This document shows, piece after piece, positions 41,357-49,167 of a stretch of DNA of 64,000 bases. This DNA is from Oscillospiraceae bacterium (GTDB taxonomy: Bacteria; Bacillota; Clostridia; Oscillospirales; Ruminococcaceae), in assembly GCA_004558145.1 (NCBI GenBank), contig SFDQ01000003.1, positions 124,001 to 188,000 of the forward strand, read 5' to 3'. The notes beneath the pieces were generated by a model. That model had not been told where the DNA came from. It worked only from the letters and a program-made list of their open reading frames with translations, and ran no database searches. Both the position numbers and the translations under genes were made by a program. Numbering within the stretch: position 1 is the first letter of the stretch; each line of letters starts with the position of its first letter.

Positions 41357-42800
41357 TCTGCTTCTTCCTCCTCTTCAAGATAACATACACGCCAACGCAC
41401 AGATAGCCGATGGGGAACACACCGATCATCAGCACTTTGAGCAGCGAGGCGGTGGAGCCGCTGATGGAAAGGTAGTTATAGTTCAGCGACTTGCTGCGGA
41501 TGGCCATGGCCTCGGTCTCGCCGATCAGCGAGGACAGAGCGTTCATGGCAAGGTCGGAGTTGGAGCCGGAAGACAGGGCATTGTACATGTCGTCCAGGAA
41601 GGCGGCGGACGAGAACCAGACGATCTGCCCGTCGTTGTCGCAGGCGATGGAAACGGCCACCGCGAAGGGACCGTCGATGTCGCCGTCCTCTTTCTCGTAG
41701 GTCTGCAGGTCGTAGCCGGCCACCTTGCTGAACGCCTGGTCAGAGGTGGTGAGCAGCTCGGTGACGTTGTCGCCGGCGTTCTCGGAAACGATCAGGCCCT
41801 GGGAGATGGGCATGTTGGGGTAGTAATGCTCCTCGATGAGCGGGTCGGTGATGTCGCTGCTGTTCATGTCGGGCAGCAGGATGTGGGGCTGCACGGTGTA
41901 GTATTCCCGGTTGCCTTCCACCACGATGCCTTCGCAGGTCTCCACGCCGTAGTCCGCCAGCAGGCTGTTCAGGTTGGTCAGCTCACCGTCCTGCACAGGC
42001 CCGGCGATGACCAGCAGCTTGCCGCCGTTCTTGGTGTAGTCGGCCAGCATCTCCTTCTCTTCTTCGGAGATGTCGGAGGAGGGCTCATAGATCATCACGC
42101 AGTCGGCGTCCTCGGGGATCTCGTCCACCGTCAGCAGCGACAGGGTGTTGGTCTCGATGTTCTCCTTTTCGATCTGCTCGCTGAAGCTGGCGGGCAGTTC
42201 CTGTTCGCCGTGGCCTTCCAGCAGATACAGCTGCGGCAGCTCGTCGGTGACCACGTAGTCGATGGCGGAGGTGATGGCGCCCTCGCCGTCGAAGGAGGTG
42301 CTGTAGGAGTAGGAGTACATGTCCGCCTCCTGCACGTAGATGTCATCGTAGGCGATGTAGCGGCTGCGGTCGCCGCACTCCACCACAAGGCTGTTGTTCT
42401 GCACCGTTTCGTCGGTGTACTGCTCGGCGAAGGTGGGGTAAACGTCCGGGTTCTTTTTCACCACGGTGATGTGGTCCGAAAGGCTCTCGTACTTGCTCAG
42501 CAGCGTTTCGATTACATCGTCCTCCGCGCCGGACTGGACGATCCAGTAGATGGTCACGTCCTCTTCCAGAGCGTTCACCACAACCTTCGTGTTGCTGGTG
42601 ATGGAATAGAGCTTGGTGGCGCTGATGTCGTAGCGGGTCATGGAGGCGGGCAGCGCGCTGACCAGAACGTTCACTGCGATCAGAATGGCCAGCAGGATGG
42701 CCGCCGCGGCCAGGGAGTAGGAGCCGCCCTGAAAAGCGAGGCGGCTGCCGGCGTTCTTGGCGCCCTTTTTGTCAGAAGAAAATGGATTCCAGTGTTTCAT
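41343..42800 (-). CDS. GldG-like ABC transporter auxiliary protein
   Basis: 485 residues. Transmembrane helices at both ends (about 28-50 and 455-475) flank a large extracellular domain of GldG/IFT52 type: RYDISATKLYSITSNTK at the start, EGHGEQELPASF, then PEDADCVMIYEPSSDISEEE and LADYTKNGGKLLVIAGP. In Bacteroidetes GldA-GldF-GldG are needed for gliding; in non-gliding Firmicutes this type probably exports or handles an envelope substrate. Overlaps the permease gene by one base. Confidence 0.87.
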   Translation of the reverse strand: MKHWNPFSSDKKGAKNAGSRLAFQGGSYSLAAAAILLAILIAVNVLVSALPASMTRYDISATKLYSITSNTKVVVNALEEDVTIYWIVQSGAEDDVIETLLSKYESLSDHITVVKKNPDVYPTFAEQYTDETVQNNSLVVECGDRSRYIAYDDIYVQEADMYSYSYSTSFDGEGAITSAIDYVVTDELPQLYLLEGHGEQELPASFSEQIEKENIETNTLSLLTVDEIPEDADCVMIYEPSSDISEEEKEMLADYTKNGGKLLVIAGPVQDGELTNLNSLLADYGVETCEGIVVEGNREYYTVQPHILLPDMNSSDITDPLIEEHYYPNMPISQGLIVSENAGDNVTELLTTSDQAFSKVAGYDLQTYEKEDGDIDGPFAVAVSIACDNDGQIVWFSSAAFLDDMYNALSSGSNSDLAMNALSSLIGETEAMAIRSKSLNYNYLSISGSTASLLKVLMIGVFPIGYLCVGVYVILKRRKKQNEAG

Positions 42801-43663
42801 CAGTTGTACCTCCGTTTTTCAAGGGACTGCACCGTCAGAAACAGGAAAAAGGCCGCAACGGACAGGTAATAGACGATGGCCGTCAGATCGAACACGCCGC
42901 TGACAAAGGTGCTGAAACGATCGAAGAGGGAAAGCTGTTTCATGATGTTGGGCAGAAGGCCCTCAAACTTCGTGTAGTCGGTGAAATAGACCAGCACGAC
43001 CAGCGCGAACAGCACCACGCACACGCCCGAGGCGAGCAGCTCGCTCTTCGTCAGATGCCGCACGATGGCGCCCAGCGCAAGAATGATTGCCGCCAGCGCC
43101 AGCACCGAGCCGAAGGCAGTGCTGGAGACGTATTCCGAAAGGCTCACGCTGTAATAGTTGAACAGGATCACGGCGATGCAAACGCCCGCCGCAAGGCCCT
43201 GGTTTTCGGTGAGGGAGGAGATGAAGATGCCGATGGCGATGAGGGCCGCGCCCATGATGAAGATGGCCAGCAGGGAACCGTAGCTGGTGGGCAGGTACAC
43301 GTCGCCGAACTGGGCGAAGATCAGCGGATACAGGCTGATGATGCCCAGGGGGATGAGATAGACCACCAGCAGCGCCAGATATTTGCCCAGGACCACTTGG
43401 GTGGTGCTGATGGGCAGGGAATAGAGCAGCTGGTCGGTCTTCTGGCGGCGCTCCTCTGCGATCACGCGCATGGTCAGGATGGGCACGATGACCACGAACA
43501 CGATGCTGCCGAAGCTGAGCACGTACTCAAAATTGCTCACGGCCGCCTGCAGGTTGTAGAGCATGGAGCCAAACCCCACGATGGCCAGCAGGAACGCGCC
43601 GAACACATAGGCGGTGAAGGAGTGGAAATAGTTTCTCAGTTCATGTTTCAAAACGGCTGTCAT
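42800..43663 (-). CDS. ABC-2 type permease (GldF-like)
   Basis: 287 residues with six to seven helices and the ABC-2 layout. It opens LKHELRNYFHSFTAYVFGAF, typical of GldF/NosY permeases, and has EERRQKTDQLLYSLPISTTQ, the cytoplasmic coupling loop. Start overlaps the ATPase gene end by four bases. With the ATPase and GldG-like protein it forms a complete exporter-like complex. Confidence 0.9.
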   Translation of the reverse strand: MTAVLKHELRNYFHSFTAYVFGAFLLAIVGFGSMLYNLQAAVSNFEYVLSFGSIVFVVIVPILTMRVIAEERRQKTDQLLYSLPISTTQVVLGKYLALLVVYLIPLGIISLYPLIFAQFGDVYLPTSYGSLLAIFIMGAALIAIGIFISSLTENQGLAAGVCIAVILFNYYSVSLSEYVSSTAFGSVLALAAIILALGAIVRHLTKSELLASGVCVVLFALVVLVYFTDYTKFEGLLPNIMKQLSLFDRFSTFVSGVFDLTAIVYYLSVAAFFLFLTVQSLEKRRYN

Positions 43664-44658
43664 TGATCGTTCGCCTCGCTTTCTGCGGCAGGCACGGAGG
43701 CCTCAGTCTGCACGGCGGACACGCCGCCCTCGGTCAGCTCAATGAAGATGTCCTCCAGGCTGGCCTTCTTCAGGTTCAGTTCCAGCAGTGCAATGTCCCG
43801 CTTGGCAAAGGCAAAGAAGACCTCGCGGGAGGTGTCGTAAATGTCTTTGGCGTTGGTCTGCATCTGCGCGCGCACCAGGCCCTTCTCCGGCTGGGACACC
43901 TTGATGTCAAAGACATGGGGCACGCCGGCCAGGATGCTGCGCACCCGCTCGGGAGGCGCGTCGGTGGTGAAGGAGATCTCGTTTGTGCCCAGCAGGCTGC
44001 GCTCCAGCTGGTCGGGCTCGTCGAAAGCCACCAGCCGGCCGTGGGCGATGATGAGGATCTTTTCGCAGATGGCCTGCACTTCCGAAAGGATGTGGGAGCT
44101 GAGGATGACCGTGTGCTCCTGGCCAAGCTGGCGGATCAGGTCGCGGATCTCGATGATCTGCAGCGGGTCAAGGCCCACGGTGGGCTCATCCAGAATGATG
44201 ACCTTGGGGTTGCCCAGCAGCGCCTGCGCGATGCCGACGCGCTGCTTGTAGCCTTTGGAAAGGGCCGAGATGCGCCGGTTTTTCACCTCTTCGATGCGCA
44301 CCTGCCGGATGACGCTCTCGATCTGGTCGTTCAGCTCCTGGCCGCGCAGCCCCTTCGCTTCACCCACGAACCGCAGGTATTCCACGGGGGTCTCGTTCAT
44401 ATAAAGAGGCGGCTGTTCCGGCAGGTAACCGATCAGCCGCTTGGCGTTGTCGGGGTCTTCGAAAATGTCGAAGCCGCCGATGGACACGTGCCCGCTGGTG
44501 GCGGACAGGCAGCCGGTCATGATGTTCATCGTGGTCGATTTGCCTGCACCGTTGGGCCCGAGGAAACCATACACATGGCCCTCGTCGATCTCGAAGGAGA
44601 GATCGTCCACCGCCAGAAAGTCGCCATAGTATTTTGTGAGATGCTCAACTTTTATCAT
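43660..44658 (-). CDS. ABC transporter ATP-binding protein (GldA-like)
   Basis: 332 residues from ATG 44658, with GAGGAGGT 6 bp upstream. Walker A GPNGAGKST, a Q-loop (YLPEQPPLY), signature LSKGYKQRVGIAQALLG, Walker B VIILDEPTVGLD and the H-loop ILSSHIL are intact. A C-terminal extension of about 100 residues (from KILIIAHGRLVAFDE on) is usual for ABC-2 exporters. First gene of the operon, driven by the CTTTAG-repeat promoter at 44724-44756. Confidence 0.94.
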   Translation of the reverse strand: MIKVEHLTKYYGDFLAVDDLSFEIDEGHVYGFLGPNGAGKSTTMNIMTGCLSATSGHVSIGGFDIFEDPDNAKRLIGYLPEQPPLYMNETPVEYLRFVGEAKGLRGQELNDQIESVIRQVRIEEVKNRRISALSKGYKQRVGIAQALLGNPKVIILDEPTVGLDPLQIIEIRDLIRQLGQEHTVILSSHILSEVQAICEKILIIAHGRLVAFDEPDQLERSLLGTNEISFTTDAPPERVRSILAGVPHVFDIKVSQPEKGLVRAQMQTNAKDIYDTSREVFFAFAKRDIALLELNLKKASLEDIFIELTEGGVSAVQTEASVPAAESEANDQ

Positions 44659-44723
44659 GGAGTGACCTCCTCGCCGTTGTATTTGGCTCGTTTTTGCGGC
44701 CCATGCCGCTGTTTGCCGTGACA

Positions 44724-44756
44724 AGTATAGAGCGCGAACCTAAAGCGGCACTAAAG
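44724..44756 (-). promoter_or_regulatory. CTTTAG-repeat promoter of the ABC operon
   Basis: On the minus strand: CTTTAG (44756-44751), CTTTAG (44745-44740) starting 11 bp later, exactly 10 bp, then TATACT (44729-44724). The repeats occupy the -35 region, as expected for an OmpR-type activator. Three other promoters in this block have the same geometry. Confidence 0.8.
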
Positions 44757-44776
44757 AAACCGGTGAGGAATTTCCG

Positions 44777-44814
44777 AAAAAACAAAAGGGGAGGCCGCTT
44801 TTCGCGGCCTCCCC
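44777..44814 (-). terminator. Terminator of the two-component operon
   Basis: GGGGAGGCCGC pairs with GCGGCCTCCCC; on the minus strand a U-rich tract follows. It lies 35 bp after the kinase stop. Confidence 0.88.
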
Positions 44815-44848
44815 GGCGGAATATGATGCAATTGACAGGAAAAAGCGG

Positions 44849-46075
44849 TCAGCGCTCTTTCAGCTCTGCCCGGAACCCGATGACGCCCTCCTTTTTATAA
44901 GCGGTGACGGACCCCTTGTGCTTTTTGGCGATGGACTGGGCAATGGAGAGCCCGATGCCAAAACTGCCTGTGAAGGTACGTGCCTTGTCGGCACGGTAAA
45001 AGCGGTCAAACAGCCGGTCCAGCTCCAGCCGGTCCACCTCGGCATAGGTGTTCTCCACCGTGAAAATGGGGTGGTGGCGGCAGCGCAGGCTGACGCGTAT
45101 CTCACCGCCCGCGTCGCAGTATTTCACAGCGTTGTCCAGCAGAATGGCGGCCAGCCGCCGCAAAAGCGCCTCGTCGCCGCGGCAGTGCACGCCGGGCTCA
45201 ACAGAAGCGGTGAGCTTTTTCTTTCGGTCGGCGGCGAGGGCTTCGAATTCCGAGACTGTGTCGTCCACCACGCCGCTCAGGTCCACATCCGCCAGCGCCA
45301 GGGGCGTGTCGCTCTCGTCCATGCGGCACAGGGTCACCATCTGATTGATGAGCAGGCCCATGCGCTCGCTCTCGCTGCGGATGTCGTCCAGCCATTCGTT
45401 TTTGCCCACGTCGGCCTCTACGATGTCCAGGTTGGACAGGATGAGGGTCAGCGGGGTCTTCAGCTCGTGGTTTGCGTCGGTGATGAACTGCTTTTGTTTT
45501 TCATAGCTTTCCGCCACCGGGTGCACCACCCGCTTGGAGATGATGATGATGAGCGCCAGGATGAGGAAGGCGCTGCCCAGCAGCACCAGAAAGGCAGTGA
45601 GCAGCAGGCGGCCGGACATGCTGCGGTTCATGGTGCCGTTCACGAACACCAGCGTGGAGCCGGTGTCCGTTTCCACCACGCGATAGCGGTAGTCCGACAC
45701 CCAGCCGCGCCGGGTGCCCTCGGACAGGGCGGTCTGGGCAAAGTCCTCCACCTGTTCTTCGCTGATGGAGGACACCGAATCGATGTTGATGTGGGTAATG
45801 TGGCCGGCGTCGTCCACCCAGACGGTGAAAAAGCGGGTGCTGAACCGGGTCTCTTCGGTGATGATGTTGTCGTATGGGAACGGTTGGGACGGCTGGGCGG
45901 GGTCAAACTCCGGGAACACGCCGTCGTTGAAGGAGATGGCGTCGGCCAGGGTGTCCATCGTGCGGTCCAGCTGGCGGTTGCTGAAAAAGACCAGCACAAG
46001 AAAAATGCCCGAAAACACCACAAAGATGGAAATGGCGCTGATGAGGATAAACTTCCTCTGAAGGCTGACGATCAT
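44849..46075 (-). CDS. Sensor histidine kinase of an OmpR-type two-component system
   Basis: 408 residues from ATG 46075, which overlaps the regulator stop (ATGA). Two transmembrane helices (about 9-31 and 156-180) enclose an extracytoplasmic sensor of about 125 residues. The H-box TDANHELKTPL has the phospho-acceptor His203. N-box DNAVKYC and the FGIGLSIAQSIAKKHKG region complete the ATPase. The signal is unknown, but the likely targets are envelope genes (ABC exporter, lipoprotein), which suggests envelope stress or a surface-active compound. Confidence 0.93.
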   Translation of the reverse strand: MIVSLQRKFILISAISIFVVFSGIFLVLVFFSNRQLDRTMDTLADAISFNDGVFPEFDPAQPSQPFPYDNIITEETRFSTRFFTVWVDDAGHITHINIDSVSSISEEQVEDFAQTALSEGTRRGWVSDYRYRVVETDTGSTLVFVNGTMNRSMSGRLLLTAFLVLLGSAFLILALIIIISKRVVHPVAESYEKQKQFITDANHELKTPLTLILSNLDIVEADVGKNEWLDDIRSESERMGLLINQMVTLCRMDESDTPLALADVDLSGVVDDTVSEFEALAADRKKKLTASVEPGVHCRGDEALLRRLAAILLDNAVKYCDAGGEIRVSLRCRHHPIFTVENTYAEVDRLELDRLFDRFYRADKARTFTGSFGIGLSIAQSIAKKHKGSVTAYKKEGVIGFRAELKER

Positions 46076-46746
46076 GCCCGCACCTCCAGCAGATAGCCCG
46101 CGCCCCGCACAAAGCGTATCTCCAGCGGCGCGCCCAGCGCGTTGATCTTTTTGCGCAGGTTTGAGATGTGCACCCAGATGACGCTGGTGTCCACATTGGT
46201 GTCCCAGCCCCACAGATGGGTGATGAAGCGCTCGGTGGCGATGATGGTGCCGGGCGTCTGCATCATCATCTCCAGAAGCTGGAACTCCTTGCCGCTGAGG
46301 GTCTGCTCGCCGCCGTTGCAGCTCAGCTGATAGGTGGAGCGGTTCAGGGTCACTGGTCCCAGGGTCAGCAGGTCGGGCAGGTAGTTGTCCTTCCGGCGCA
46401 GCATGGCCCGCACCCGGGCCAGCAGTTCCGCGGTGGAAAAGGGTTTGGGCAGATAGTCGTCCGCCCCCGCGTCCAGCCCCTCCACCCGCTGGGAGACCTC
46501 CGAGCGGGCGGTGAGAAACAGCGCGGGCGTGGTCACGCCGGCCTCCCGCAGGGCTTTGAGAACGCTGATGCCGTCCATGCCGGGCATCATGATGTCCAGC
46601 ACCATCCCGTCGTATTCCACCGTCTGGCCGTGGGCCAGTGCGTCCTCTCCGTTGGAGACGCCGTCCACACTGAATTTGTTGCTTTCAAAAATATGTGTCA
46701 GGGTTTTTAAAAGGCGGGGATCGTCCTCCGCCACCAGCAGACGCAT
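46072..46746 (-). CDS. OmpR/PhoB-family response regulator
   Basis: 224 residues from ATG 46746 with GGGAGGTG upstream. Receiver: acidic pocket EDD (7-9), phospho-acceptor Asp51 in VLDIMMPGMDG, Thr in FLTARS and Lys in LPKPFS. The winged-helix output domain ends RFVRGAGYLLEV, with WGWDTNVDTSVIWVHISNLR before it. Members bind direct repeats about 11 bp apart; four such promoters lie within 3 kb, including its own, so it is probably autoregulated. Confidence 0.95.
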   Translation of the reverse strand: MRLLVAEDDPRLLKTLTHIFESNKFSVDGVSNGEDALAHGQTVEYDGMVLDIMMPGMDGISVLKALREAGVTTPALFLTARSEVSQRVEGLDAGADDYLPKPFSTAELLARVRAMLRRKDNYLPDLLTLGPVTLNRSTYQLSCNGGEQTLSGKEFQLLEMMMQTPGTIIATERFITHLWGWDTNVDTSVIWVHISNLRKKINALGAPLEIRFVRGAGYLLEVRA

Positions 46747-46776
46747 AAGCGCACCTCCCTGGAAATGATCGCAAAA

Positions 46777-46809
46777 AGCATAGCACATGCCGCTAAAGGC
46801 AGCCTAAAG
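46777..46809 (-). promoter_or_regulatory. CTTTAG-repeat promoter of the two-component operon
   Basis: On the minus strand: CTTTAG (46809-46804), CTTTAG (46798-46793), 10 bp, TATGCT (46782-46777), 30 bp before the regulator start. Same spacing as the ABC promoter, indicating autoregulation. Confidence 0.8.
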
Positions 46810-46907
46810 CGGCCGGGCCGCACTTTCATTGTATCATCCTGCCCGCCCGCGTCAAGCACGGCGGGCGGCGGGTTTTCACAGGAACTTTACCGTCTTCTCA
46901 CAAACTG

Positions 46908-46940
46908 CTTTAGTTTTGCTTAAGGTCCGCCTGCTATTCT
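46908..46940 (+). promoter_or_regulatory. CTTTAG-repeat promoter reading into a non-coding stretch
   Basis: CTTTAG (46908-46913), CTTAAG (46919-46924), 10 bp, TATTCT (46935-46940). Geometry is the same as the other three sites. No convincing ORF follows before 47320. Confidence 0.7.
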
Positions 46941-46946
46941 GGACTC

Positions 46947-47176
46947 ACAGCATAAATCACTCCTCAGCACGGGGCTTTTCTTCGCATCCAGGCCGGGTCC
47001 CTTCGGCCAAAGCTCCCCACTGGCGCAGGCGCACGCTCTGCGGCTATGCAGCGGACCGATGCCGGGGCAGACGCACCGGATGAGCCGACGGCCCGCCGCT
47101 TTGGGAATAGCGGCACAGTGGTTTATATATGAACACTCAAGCGCAGTTCATCAGGCGAACTGCGCTTGAGACAAGT
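46947..47176 (+). ncRNA. Candidate regulated non-coding RNA
   Basis: About 230 nt between the promoter at 46908-46940 and a strong hairpin at 47136-47170, without an ORF that has a ribosome binding site. It could be a small RNA of the two-component regulon or a long upstream leader of the lipoprotein gene at 47320. The 5' end is estimated from the -10 box; the 3' end is a guess, since no U tract follows the hairpin. Confidence 0.35.
47136..47170. repeat. Perfect 14-bp inverted repeat
   Basis: CTCAAGCGCAGTTC (47136-47149) and its exact complement (47157-47170) flank the 7-nt loop ATCAGGC. No T run follows on either strand, so it is not a standard terminator; it may be a processing site or stabilising hairpin. 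Confidence 0.75.
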
Positions 47177-47230
47177 CTGGGGGAAAATGCTCCGGGTCAA
47201 AAACAATTTCCACAAAAACACCACCAATTG

Positions 47231-47263
47231 CTTTAGTGCCGCTTTAGCCCCGGAGGTTAGGAT
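47231..47263 (+). promoter_or_regulatory. CTTTAG-repeat promoter of the small lipoprotein gene
   Basis: CTTTAG (47231-47236), CTTTAG (47242-47247), 10 bp, TAGGAT (47258-47263), about 57 bp before the start codon. The weak -10 suggests strict dependence on the activator. Confidence 0.75.
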
Positions 47264-47319
47264 AGGCACATCGGAACCAGCTTCCGATCACAAACAAAAA
47301 ATCGAACGGAGGGAAAACC

Positions 47320-47916
47320 TTGAAACACACGAAGAAGTATATCGCATTATGCCTGGCGATGGCACTGGGGTGCCTCGCAGTTTTGACCGCCTGCTCCAGC
47401 GACAAAAGCACTTCGCAGACACAAAGCACCGGCACATCTTCCTCTCAGGCTTCGTCTGGCAGCACTGAGAGCACAGAGGCGCAGGAGACCGTGATGGGCG
47501 AGGTGACCTACGTCGGCTCCAGCTACATCAGCGTCACTGCCTACACCGGCGGCGAGGACGTCACCGACTTCACCACTCTGGACGTTTCCGGGCTGACGGC
47601 CTCTGAGGACACCGAGAGCATCGACACCACCGAGGATACCGAGTATCTGAAAGTGGAGTCCGGCATGCTGAACGCAGCCACCCGCGATGATGTGACCACC
47701 GGTTCCTTCATCGTCTCCACCTACGACGAGGACGGCACCCACCAGATCATCCTGGTCGAGAGCGGCGACGCGGCCGGCACCGACACTGATTCGGCCTCCG
47801 CCAGCACCGGGACCACCTCTGCCAGCACCTCTGAGGACGAGGCGGCCGAAGGGGCGGACTCTGCTTCCGCTGACGATTCGGCGGCGAGCGACGAGAGCAG
47901 CACGACCGAAGCGTAA
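47320..47916 (+). CDS. Ser/Thr-rich small lipoprotein
   Basis: 198 residues from a TTG at 47320 with GGAGGG 6 bp upstream. Signal peptide II with LTAC (lipid-modified Cys25). Residues 26-55 and 145-198 are low-complexity, rich in Ser, Thr, Ala, Asp and Glu. The middle (about 58-140) is a small beta-rich domain (MGEVTYVGSSYISVTAYTGG, later TTGSFIVSTYDEDGTHQIIL). I do not recognise the family. Controlled by the CTTTAG-repeat promoter, so a likely target of the adjacent two-component system. Confidence 0.75.
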   Translation: MKHTKKYIALCLAMALGCLAVLTACSSDKSTSQTQSTGTSSSQASSGSTESTEAQETVMGEVTYVGSSYISVTAYTGGEDVTDFTTLDVSGLTASEDTESIDTTEDTEYLKVESGMLNAATRDDVTTGSFIVSTYDEDGTHQIILVESGDAAGTDTDSASASTGTTSASTSEDEAAEGADSASADDSAASDESSTTEA

Positions 47917-47941
47917 ATCCTCATTTTGAACATTGTCCCCT

Positions 47942-47987
47942 GAGCGAGGGCCCTGTTCTGTGCATCCTGCACAGGGCGGGGCTCTTT
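47942..47987 (+). terminator. Terminator of the small lipoprotein gene
   Basis: GAGC/GCTC and GCCCTGT/ACAGGGC form a bulged stem followed by TTTTT. Confidence 0.75.
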
Positions 47988-48049
47988 TTGTGCACAGAAA
48001 AGCCAAAACAGGCGGGAAAAGCGCGACGGAAAACGACGGATTTTTTCCA

Positions 48050-48078
48050 TTGCATTTCCCCGCCGGATTCGATACCAT
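48050..48078 (+). promoter_or_regulatory. Possible promoter of the DUF6514/Spo0A-like operon
   Basis: TTGCAT (48050-48055) and TACCAT (48073-48078), 17 bp apart, about 40 bp before the first start codon. Alternative -10 boxes occur in the AT-rich stretch that follows. Confidence 0.45.
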
Positions 48079-48115
48079 TATATTTGATAAAATTGAAGAA
48101 AGGACAGGGGTCGCA

Positions 48116-48394
48116 TTGAGGATCGGGGAGCGATACACAAGATACAGGTCCTTCTCACAGCTGGGGCGTTTGCAGAACGCCCACCGGGTCCGGTATTCAC
48201 TGGTGCTCTCGCCAGAATGCACGGCGACGTATGAAGTCGCTGTGGACTCGGCGCGGGACTGCACCCGGGACAGCCGGACGGTATCGGGTCTGTGCAGGCA
48301 GAAGGCGCGCTGGATCCTGGAGTATCTCTATGAGAACGCGGTGCCGGCAGAACATTGGCGGGATGTTCTGGACGATCTGCTGGTTCAGATCTGA
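48116..48394 (+). CDS. DUF6514 family protein
   Basis: 92 residues from TTG 48116 with AAAGGACAGGGG upstream. It has a beta-hairpin start (RIGERYTRYRSFSQLG) and RYSLVLSPECTATYEVAV, ending in the DUF6514-like RQKARWILEYLYENAVPAEH and WRDVLDDLL. This small clostridial family has no known role. It lies 26 bp before the Spo0A-like gene, so it belongs to the same operon. Family call rests on the conserved C-terminal pattern. Confidence 0.7.
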   Translation: MRIGERYTRYRSFSQLGRLQNAHRVRYSLVLSPECTATYEVAVDSARDCTRDSRTVSGLCRQKARWILEYLYENAVPAEHWRDVLDDLLVQI

Positions 48395-48420
48395 GGCAAA
48401 AAGGAAAGGTGTGACTTGCA

Positions 48421-49167
48421 TTGGGCGGACCGATGCGCAAATGGGAGAGGATACTGATCCTGGAACCTTCACAGGTGCTGCAGCGGCGGCTTGCGGCAGG
48501 TCTGGAGCAGCTGGGGCAAACGCCTGTTTGCTTTCAGCGTGCGTCAGCGCTGCTGCGGTATCTTCAGCGGGAACCCGGCCCGGCGGTGGTCGTTGCGGAC
48601 TGCTTTGTGCCGGACATGGACCTGTTTTCATTTCTGAAACGGTATACGGAACTGGAGGGGCCGCACCCGGAGACGCGGCTCATCCTGACCTGCACCGAGA
48701 CCTACCCACCGCCGGAGCTTCGGCCGCAGATATTGTCAAACGGCGCGGATTATTATATGATAAAGCCATATACCGCGCAAATGCTGCTGGAAAGCATCCG
48801 GCACCTGTATTCATCGCCGGTGCCCGCGCATATACCTGGAGTGCACCCTGCCATCGTGGATTTTCTCCGCGGGCTGGGTCTGCCGCTGGAGCACGTCAGC
48901 TTCTGGTACATCGCCAGTGCCATACAGCTGGAGATGAACGCAGGCGTGTCTGTGCCGCTGAAATCCCTTTACATCGAGCTTGGGCAGATGTATGGGGTGA
49001 GCCCGCAGGGCGTGGAGAGCGGCCTGCGCAGGATGGGCAAGATGCTGACGCGGATGGGTGTGTTTGAAAAGGCGCCCAGTCCCAAACAGCTGATCGCAGC
49101 TCTGGTGAGCGCATTCGTGCGGGAAAGATCGGAAAGCCGGGATGATGCGTATGCCCTCGAACCATGA
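48421..49167 (+). CDS. Spo0A-like response regulator with partly degenerate receiver
   Basis: 248 residues from TTG 48421 (AAAGGTG upstream; ATG 48433 also possible). Receiver: Asp60, Thr90 and Lys115 align with the phospho-acceptor, switch Thr and Lys, but the acidic pair DD is Glu15-Pro16. From about 141 the sequence follows the Spo0A C-terminal domain: VDFLRGLGLPLEHVSFWYIA, then LKSLYIELGQMYGVSPQGVE and KAPSPKQLIAALVSAFV. The recognition helix differs from Spo0A, so a different DNA target is likely. It is not next to spoIVB as true spo0A usually is. It overlaps the following HATPase gene by 26 bp. Confidence 0.82.
   Translation: MGGPMRKWERILILEPSQVLQRRLAAGLEQLGQTPVCFQRASALLRYLQREPGPAVVVADCFVPDMDLFSFLKRYTELEGPHPETRLILTCTETYPPPELRPQILSNGADYYMIKPYTAQMLLESIRHLYSSPVPAHIPGVHPAIVDFLRGLGLPLEHVSFWYIASAIQLEMNAGVSVPLKSLYIELGQMYGVSPQGVESGLRRMGKMLTRMGVFEKAPSPKQLIAALVSAFVRERSESRDDAYALEP

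Noticed and set aside
46829-47083. Plus-strand open frame of 84 codons overlapping the regulated promoter at 46908
   Set aside because: It runs through the CTTTAG-repeat promoter and has no ribosome binding site.
47044-47130. A 28-codon ORF in the non-coding stretch between 46941 and 47230
   Set aside because: No ribosome binding site precedes the ATG, and the predicted peptide has no signal or helix; judged chance.
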